A stretch of DNA of 9,930 nucleotides from Candidatus Yonathbacteria bacterium (GTDB lineage Bacteria > Patescibacteriota > Minisyncoccia > Phycocordibacterales > UBA1550). The stretch's first letter is position 1; each line of letters begins with the position of its first letter. The position numbers and the translations under genes are program-made. Under the pieces are notes generated by a model, which had not been told where the DNA came from, made no database searches, and saw nothing but the letters and a program-made list of their open reading frames with translations. Positions 6,429 through 9,930 of this stretch are shown here, in pieces. The stretch covers positions 1-9,930 of the forward strand of contig JACQCY010000056.1 of assembly GCA_016201355.1 (NCBI GenBank), in the 5' to 3' direction.

Positions 6429-8234
6429 ATGGACATCAAGCACATCCGCAATTTTTCCATTATCGCTCATATTGATCACGGCAAATCCACTTTGTCTGAC
6501 CGTATGCTTGAAGTGACGCATACGGTAGAGGCGCGCAAGATGAAAGACCAAGTGCTTGATTCAATGGAGCTTGAGCGCGAGAGGGGTATAACCATCAAAA
6601 TGCAGCCCGTGCGTATGGAGCACACCCATAATGGAGCACAATACATTTTGAATCTCATTGATACTCCGGGACATATTGATTTTTCTTATGAGGTTTCGCG
6701 CGCTATGAAAGCCGTAGAGGGAGCTATTCTTCTTGTAGACGCAACACAAGGAGTGCAGGCTCAGACGCTTTCTGTTCTTGCTATGGCGCGCGAGGAGGGG
6801 CTTGTTATTGTCCCCGCGGTCTCCAAAATAGACTCGCCGATTGCGCGTGTCCAAGAGACAAAAGAAGAAGTGGCAAAACTCCTCAATATTGACCCGAGTG
6901 AAGTGCTTGAGGTTTCGGGTAAAACAGGGCAGGGGGTACCGGAAATTCTTACTGCTATTATTGAGCAGGTTCCCGCCCCAATATCTGACCTTGGATCTCT
7001 AGGTAGTTTCCGCGCGCTGGTATTTGACTTCGGGTATTCAACACACAAAGGGATTATTGTATTCGTGCGCGTCCTTGATGGAAGTGTATCAAAAAATGTC
7101 CCATTATCTTTCGCTCAAGCCGGTGAGAAGTTTGGCGCTCTTGGGGTGGGGATTTTTCATCCTGATATGGTGGATACGGAAACGATTTCTGCGGGAGAGA
7201 TCGGGTATATTTTAACGGGAATAAAGAAGCCGGGAGTTATCTTTGTCGGCGATACTATCCTTGAGCAAAAAAGTACACTTTCGTCACTTCCCGGATATAT
7301 GCGACCGCAACCCGTGGTGTGGGCGTCTGTCTACCCGGAGGATGCTGATGATTTTATGACACTTAAACAATCATTAGAAATTTTGCGTTTGTCAGATTCA
7401 TCTTTGATGTTTGAAGAAGAAGCTTCGGGTGTTCTCGGCAGAGGTTTTCGTTGTGGTTTTCTGGGAATGCTTCATATGGAGATTGTGAACGAACGACTTC
7501 GCCGGGAGTTTGACCTTGAGCTCATTGTAACGACGCCATCCATTACTTACGAGGTGGATATGCGGGACGGTAAACATAGAGTTGTCTATTCCCCCCATCT
7601 TTTCCCTGACTACGGGAATACCAGCAAAATCTTTGAGCCGTGGGTAAAAGTAAAAATCATTACTCCTCCTCAGTATGTGAGCCCCCTTATGACTCTGATC
7701 TATGACCATGAGGCGGTAGTCATACACACGGAGCTCTTTGGGGACAACCGCACCATGGTAATCCTTGAGATGCCCCTCCGCGAGCTTATGCGTAATTTTT
7801 TTGATAATTTAAAAAGCGCTTCGTCGGGGTTTGCATCGCTCGCCTACGAGATCATCGGGCTTCGGGAGGCGGATGTCGCGCGACTGGATATTTTTGTTGC
7901 TGAAGAAGTAGTCCCCGCATTTTCAAAAGTAGTATCGCGCAGGCGTATAGAAAAAGAAGCCGAAAGTATGGTGGAGAAGTTGCACGGCGTTCTTCCTCGA
8001 CAGCTTTTCTCGGTAAAGATACAAGGAGTGGGGCTTGGGCGCATTATTTCATCGCGAACACTCTCGGCAATGAAAAAGGATGTGACGGGATATTTATACG
8101 GAGGCGATATTTCGCGCAAGAAGAAACTCTGGGAGAAACAGAAAAAAGGAAAGAAGAAACTGAAAGCCCAAGGCTCGGTGGATATTCCCCACGAAGTTTT
8201 TTTGAAAATGGTTAAGGGGGGAGAGGGGGATTAG
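6429..8234 (+). CDS. lepA: Elongation factor 4 (LepA), ribosome-associated GTPase
   Basis: A 601-residue translational GTPase, the normal full length. It binds stalled or assembling ribosomes in the cytoplasm. The G domain shows G1 AHIDHGKST (13-21), the switch RGIT (52-55) and G3 DTPGH (78-82). Then come the beta-barrel domain, EF-G-like domains III and V, and the LepA-specific C-terminal domain with the basic stretch KKLWEKQKKGKKKLK and the typical ending GSVDIPHEVFLKMV. G4 reads SKID (132-135) instead of the usual NKID, and G5 reads SGKTG (163-167) instead of SAKTG. The ATG at 6429 places MDIKHIRNFSIIAHIDHGKS at the expected start. The gene has a low-complexity leader and is followed directly by a hairpin shared with a convergent small gene. 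Confidence 0.97.
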   Translation: MDIKHIRNFSIIAHIDHGKSTLSDRMLEVTHTVEARKMKDQVLDSMELERERGITIKMQPVRMEHTHNGAQYILNLIDTPGHIDFSYEVSRAMKAVEGAILLVDATQGVQAQTLSVLAMAREEGLVIVPAVSKIDSPIARVQETKEEVAKLLNIDPSEVLEVSGKTGQGVPEILTAIIEQVPAPISDLGSLGSFRALVFDFGYSTHKGIIVFVRVLDGSVSKNVPLSFAQAGEKFGALGVGIFHPDMVDTETISAGEIGYILTGIKKPGVIFVGDTILEQKSTLSSLPGYMRPQPVVWASVYPEDADDFMTLKQSLEILRLSDSSLMFEEEASGVLGRGFRCGFLGMLHMEIVNERLRREFDLELIVTTPSITYEVDMRDGKHRVVYSPHLFPDYGNTSKIFEPWVKVKIITPPQYVSPLMTLIYDHEAVVIHTELFGDNRTMVILEMPLRELMRNFFDNLKSASSGFASLAYEIIGLREADVARLDIFVAEEVVPAFSKVVSRRRIEKEAESMVEKLHGVLPRQLFSVKIQGVGLGRIISSRTLSAMKKDVTGYLYGGDISRKKKLWEKQKKGKKKLKAQGSVDIPHEVFLKMVKGGEGD

Positions 8235-8308
8235 CAGGTGTTAGGTTTTAGTTATGAGGTGTTAGGAGGATTCATTTCCTAAAACCTAAACCTCATACCT
8301 AAAACCTG
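8235..8308. terminator. Imperfect hairpin between convergent genes (AGGTGTTAG repeat)
   Basis: It starts immediately after the lepA stop. CAGGTGTTAGG (8235-8245) can pair with CCTAAAACCTG (8298-8308), TATGAGGT (8253-8260) with ACCTCATA (8290-8297), and TTAGGA (8262-8267) with TCCTAA (8277-8282). It lies between lepA (+) and the 35-residue membrane protein (-), so it may end both transcripts. No U-tract is present on either side, so termination is unproven. The arms are built from the AGGTGTTAG unit found elsewhere in the window. Confidence 0.55.
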
Positions 8309-8312
8309 TACC

Positions 8313-8420
8313 CTAAAACAAGCTTGGTGCCGCGTAGAGGAGTATCATACTTACCGCTACAAGAACAGCAACGATAACACCAAAAGTGTTCCAGTACTTT
8401 TTGTATTTTTTGTCGAACAT
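8313..8420 (-). CDS. Small single-span membrane protein (35 residues)
   Basis: On the minus strand, ATG at 8420 to TAG at 8313 encodes 35 residues. The basic N-terminus MFDKKYKKYWNTF is followed by one hydrophobic segment (about residues 13-30, GVIVAVLVAVSMILLYAA) and a short end, PSLF. This follows the positive-inside pattern of a single-span inner-membrane protein with a cytoplasmic N-terminus. A perfect TATAAT (minus strand, 8432-8427) sits 6 nt before the ATG, so the message would start at or next to the start codon. The gene diverges from the FtsB-like gene and converges on lepA. I do not recognise a family. The clean topology, -10 box and hairpin after the stop make it a likely real gene. 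Confidence 0.68.
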   Translation of the reverse strand: MFDKKYKKYWNTFGVIVAVLVAVSMILLYAAPSLF

Positions 8421-8426
8421 TGTTGG

Positions 8427-8482
8427 ATTATATTAAGATTTTACTGACAAATTTCGACTTTCTTCCGATGTTTGTATATACT
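8427..8482. promoter_or_regulatory. Divergent promoters for the small membrane protein and the FtsB-like gene
   Basis: Minus strand: TATAAT (8432-8427), 6 nt from the ATG at 8420. Plus strand: TATACT (8477-8482), 9 nt from the ATG at 8492, with a weak TCGACT (8454-8459) as -35 and a 17-nt spacer. Both would give nearly leaderless messages. Confidence 0.5.
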
Positions 8483-8491
8483 ACAAGAAAG

Positions 8492-8872
8492 ATGTTGTTA
8501 TTTCAAGAGCGTAAAAAAATTCGTAGAATACTTTATTCAAAAATAACACTGGCGTTTCTTCTCATAGTCCTTATTTTTGTCTCTCGCGGTACATGGCAAA
8601 TCTATGGCAAAGCAATGCGCGCGCGAGCGGAAAAGGATAAAGCGGCGCAGGAGCTTGCTGAAATAGAAATGCACACAGCAGAGCTTGTAAAAAATATAGA
8701 GCGACTCAAGAGCGAACGCGGTATCGAGGAAGAGATACGACATCGGTTTCCCGTAGCGCGCGCGGGAGAAGAGGTTGTTGTGGTGGTTGACGAGAATGAT
8801 AAAAAAAGTAAAGATAGTGAAACAGTTGGAGGACAAAGTTTGTGGACGAGGTTTCTTGATTTCTTTAAATAG
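8492..8872 (+). CDS. FtsB/DivIC-family septum formation initiator protein
   Basis: A 126-residue bitopic membrane protein, likely part of the division complex that activates septal peptidoglycan synthesis. A basic N-terminus (QERKKIRR) is followed by one membrane span (about 16-31, LYSKITLAFLLIVLIFV). A coiled coil of about residues 35-76, rich in A, E, K and R, comes next. Then the family hallmark, LKSERGIEEEIRHRFPVARAGE (73-94), leads into a short beta strand (VVVVVD). A polar linker and an amphipathic end, LWTRFLDFFK, close it. I chose the ATG at 8492. The frame is open up to 8420, but those 24 residues would lie upstream of the TATACT box and overlap the divergent gene's start. tRNA-Gly begins 10 nt after the stop, so the two may be co-transcribed. 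FtsB and DivIC cannot be told apart here. Confidence 0.88.
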   Translation: MLLFQERKKIRRILYSKITLAFLLIVLIFVSRGTWQIYGKAMRARAEKDKAAQELAEIEMHTAELVKNIERLKSERGIEEEIRHRFPVARAGEEVVVVVDENDKKSKDSETVGGQSLWTRFLDFFK

Positions 8873-8882
8873 AGGAATTTTT

Positions 8883-8953
8883 GCGGGTGTCGTTCAGTGG
8901 TAGGACTATTGCTTCCCAAGCAATGGACGGGAGTTCGATTCTCCCTACCCGCA
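8883..8953 (+). tRNA. tRNA-Gly (anticodon CCC)
   Basis: All four arms fold: acceptor GCGGGTG/TACCCGC (one G-T pair), D arm around TTCAGTGGTAGG, anticodon stem ATTGC/GCAAT with loop TTCCCAA, and T arm GGGAG-TTCGATT-CTCCC. The anticodon CCC (8915-8917) reads GGG codons. The discriminator is A8953. The encoded 3' sequence continues CA, so CCA is not encoded and must be added by the CCA-adding enzyme. It is 10 nt downstream of the FtsB-like gene and probably shares its transcript. Its 3' half is the source sequence of the repeat block that follows. Confidence 0.95.
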
Positions 8954-8994
8954 CAAAAAAATAGCCCTTTTGGGCTTTTTTATTGTGCGGGTAG
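8945..8994 (+). terminator. Terminator after tRNA-Gly, enclosed by an inverted copy of the tRNA 3' end
   Basis: AGCCC (8963-8967), loop TTTT, GGGCT (8972-8976) and a run of six T form a normal terminator. It is enclosed by a longer stem: the tRNA acceptor strand CTACCCGCACAA (8945-8956) pairs perfectly with TTGTGCGGGTAG (8983-8994). RNA reading through the terminator could therefore pair with the 3' strand of the tRNA itself. Confidence 0.8.
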
Positions 8995-9031
8995 AGCAAG
9001 CCAACTGCTTGGCTTGCGCGGAGAATCGAAC
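8983..9031 (-). repeat. Inverted tRNA-Gly 3'-end copy split by an inserted hairpin
   Basis: Read on the minus strand it is GTTCGATTCTCC (9031-9020), then 25 nt of unrelated sequence, then CTACCCGCACAA (8994-8983). Apart from the insert this equals the T-arm/acceptor sequence of the tRNA. The insert contains the perfect hairpin GCAAGCCAA (8996-9004), loop CTGC, TTGGCTTGC (9009-9017). Confidence 0.8.
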
Positions 9032-9041
9032 AGCGGAGTCA

Positions 9042-9106
9042 TGTTTTTTCAGCAGAAAAAACAGACGAGCTGGTGCCCAGACCAAAATTTTTGACGAAAA
9101 ATTTTG
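9042..9106. repeat. Three small hairpins in series
   Basis: TGTTTTTTC (9042-9050) with GAAAAAACA (9055-9063); CTGG with CCAG (9070-9080); CAAAATTTTT (9083-9092) with AAAAATTTTG (9097-9106). Each is perfect with a 3-4 nt loop. They fill the gap between the second and third tRNA-end copies, so almost every base here is in a palindrome. Confidence 0.65.
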
Positions 9107-9115
9107 AGTTGCGGG

Positions 9116-9197
9116 CGATTCTCCCTACCCGCACAAAAATAAGAAGTAATATACGGAGTATATTACGACTATATTTTTGTGCGGGTAGGGAGAATCG
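9116..9197. repeat. Perfect long palindrome made of two tRNA-Gly 3'-end copies
   Basis: The arms at 9116-9141 and 9172-9197 are perfectly complementary over 26 bp. The left arm repeats 24 nt of the tRNA 3' end and trailer (8936-8959), starting CGATTCTCCC. Between them is a further perfect hairpin, GTAATATAC (9146-9154), loop GGA, GTATATTAC (9158-9166). No gene lies inside. Confidence 0.85.
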
Positions 9198-9218
9198 AAA
9201 GCCGGAGCCGGTATACAA

Positions 9219-9390
9219 GACGAGCGAAGCGAGTGCTTGTCGGCGAGGCGGGGTAGCGGATACTTAGATTTTTGTGAGCGAAGCGAAACAAAAAGCTTAG
9301 TAATCCGTGACCGATTCTCCCTACTGGAGCAGTACACCTTTTGGCTTTTTTGTTTCGCTTCACTCACAAAATAGCTCAAAAGGTCTTTCA
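9219..9390. repeat. GCGAAGC-containing hairpins and a partial tRNA-end copy
   Basis: ACAAG with CTTGT encloses GAGCGAAGCGAG (about 9215-9240). TTTTTGT (9269-9275) with ACAAAAA (9288-9294) encloses GAGCGAAGCGAA, with outer pairing of CGGAT and ATCCG extending the stem to about 9257-9308. An inverted version of that stem (TTTTTGTTTCGCTTCACTCACAAAA) recurs at 9347-9371, with ACCTTTT/AAAAGGT outside it. At 9312-9324 is CGATTCTCCCTAC, a truncated tRNA-end copy, followed by the small palindrome TACTG-GAG-CAGTA. Confidence 0.6.
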
Positions 9391-9531
9391 CTTAGTTGTC
9401 CAACATCTAAGTTCATAAATTAGACAACATAACTTCTTTTTGGTATATTGTAAATTAGATTTATGGACTAGTTCTTACTTTGTGCCATTATGGCGGTAGT
9501 TTACTTTCATCGATAAAAATGGAGGGAGATA
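9391..9531 (+). promoter_or_regulatory. Promoter, possible operator and leader of the orphan gene
   Basis: TTAGAC (9420-9425) and TATATT (9444-9449) are 18 nt apart, with TGG before the -10 (extended). Overlapping the -35 are partly symmetric sequences (GTTGTC and GACAAC, TCTAA and TTAGA) that could be an operator, which is inference. The leader of about 75 nt includes GCCAT-T-ATGGC and an 8-codon frame (9490-9516). GGAGGGAG (9521-9528) is a strong ribosome-binding site at correct spacing to the ATG at 9532, the only one of its kind in the window. Confidence 0.5.
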
Positions 9532-9831
9532 ATGATTGTATTCGAGTTAGATAGAGGACTTTCTGTAGAAGAGATACTCGGTCTCGAGATGGCGAAAAGA
9601 TGTCTCAACAAAGAAAAAGAGAATAAAAAATTCATCAGGAAAATCAGGAAGAGTGGGGCTCCTTTTGTAGGAGAAGGTGAGAAGTATTTTATACTAATCA
9701 CCAGTGATGGCTTCGGGAAGTTCTTTTTTGATGAGGCTTCCAGGAGAGGCGGAGTAGTTTCATTCTCTACGAAGAAGCTCTGTAAAGAACACCGCTTTTG
9801 CGGGACAGATAAAATCATATTTAATTGCTGA
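9532..9831 (+). CDS. Hypothetical protein of 99 residues
   Basis: I do not recognise a family. The protein starts MIVFELDRGLSVEEILGLEM, and a strongly basic helix-like stretch follows (residues 26-40, NKEKENKKFIRKIRK). Then comes a beta-rich part (about 43-79) with KYFILITSDGFGKFFFDEA and a GG turn. The end carries Cys at 84, 90 and 99 (KKLCKEHRFC and a final FNC). Spacing of the cysteines does not match a zinc motif I know. No signal peptide or membrane span is seen, so it is probably cytoplasmic. The start is fixed by the strong GGAGGGAG site. Own promoter and a perfect terminator make it a single-gene unit. It is the first coding gene after the tRNA-end palindromes, in a typical position for accessory DNA. 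Confidence 0.75.
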   Translation: MIVFELDRGLSVEEILGLEMAKRCLNKEKENKKFIRKIRKSGAPFVGEGEKYFILITSDGFGKFFFDEASRRGGVVSFSTKKLCKEHRFCGTDKIIFNC

Positions 9832-9836
9832 CTATG

Positions 9837-9868
9837 GGTCCCCACATTACGAATGTGGGGACCTTTTT
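9837..9868 (+). terminator. Intrinsic terminator after the orphan gene
   Basis: GGTCCCCACATT (9837-9848), loop ACG, AATGTGGGGACC (9852-9863), then five T. A perfect 12-bp stem 5 nt after the stop codon. Confidence 0.93.
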
Positions 9869-9897
9869 CATATTCATTTTGCCCCCCCACCTTTTTC

Positions 9898-9930
9898 TGG
9901 TAATATACGGGAATGAAGAAAACATTACTC
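9898..9930 (+). CDS. Start of a further gene (partial), with leaderless-type promoter
   Basis: ATG at 9913 opens a frame reading MKKTLL to the window edge. TGGTAATAT (9898-9906) is an extended -10 box six nt before the ATG, so transcription would begin at the start codon. Lys-Lys followed by Leu-Leu would suit a signal peptide or lipoprotein, but six residues prove nothing. Confidence 0.4.

Noticed and set aside
8420..8491. Upstream start for the FtsB-like protein adding 24 residues
   Set aside because: It overlaps the divergent gene's start and precedes the TATACT box; the extra residues are not typical of the family.
9248..9262. A sixth, degenerate tRNA-end copy (GCGGGGTAGCGGATAC)
   Set aside because: Similarity to GCGGGTAGGGAGAATC needs an indel and several changes over a short GC-rich stretch, so chance cannot be excluded.
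8934..9324. CRISPR array
   Set aside because: Repeats alternate in orientation and spacing is irregular; no cas gene is visible.
8897..9391. Several open frames across the tRNA tail on both strands
   Set aside because: They translate the tRNA and its palindromic copies; the frames exist because hairpins lack stops, not because of coding.

Overview
The window looks like a chromosomal segment of a small-genome bacterium of the Patescibacteria (Candidate Phyla Radiation), most likely Parcubacteria. This rests on the mix of genes: a single RRM-type RNA-binding protein, a vitamin B12-dependent ribonucleotide reductase with an ATP cone, MurJ, LepA, a short FtsB-like protein and tiny lysine-rich or single-span proteins. 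Nearly all starts lack a Shine-Dalgarno sequence. No marker here fixes the lineage exactly. TAA, TAG and TGA all end genes, and nothing suggests recoding of UGA.

Layout. 1-50: tail of an unidentified upstream gene. 86-618: RRM protein with a long structured leader and a strong terminator. 619-959: AT-rich spacer ending in a good -10 box. 960-3257: nrdJ. 3322-3520: self-contained small gene for a 20-residue basic protein. 3559-4211: RNase P RNA with promoter and terminator, about 600 nt and much longer than usual because two AT-rich hairpins are inserted. 4211-4512: a dense run of hairpins and a 97-bp inverted repeat carrying the likely murJ promoter. 4522-6204: murJ. 6205-6428: low-complexity spacer. 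6429-8234: lepA. 8235-8308: hairpin between convergent genes. 8313-8420 (minus): 35-residue membrane protein. 8492-8872: FtsB/DivIC-like protein. 8883-8953: tRNA-Gly(CCC). 8944-9390: non-coding block built from repeated, alternately oriented copies of the 3' end of that tRNA, with nested hairpins. 9532-9831: orphan 99-residue protein with strong ribosome-binding site and terminator. 9913-end: start of a further gene.

The coding genes are ordinary housekeeping functions: RNA binding, dNTP synthesis, tRNA 5' maturation, lipid II export, translation and division. They are mostly separate transcription units, not one operon. MurJ and the FtsB-like protein both serve the cell envelope; RNase P, tRNA-Gly and LepA serve translation.

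The unusual content lies between the genes and inside the RNase P RNA. Short-period AT-rich motifs are laid out as facing, imperfectly complementary arms at six places, two of them inside the RNase P RNA. Downstream of the tRNA, the T-arm/acceptor sequence recurs as palindromes, one copy split by an inserted hairpin. I see no CRISPR array, transposase, integrase or defence system. The possible new system is a palindromic, hairpin-based repeat process acting on spacers and structured RNA genes.
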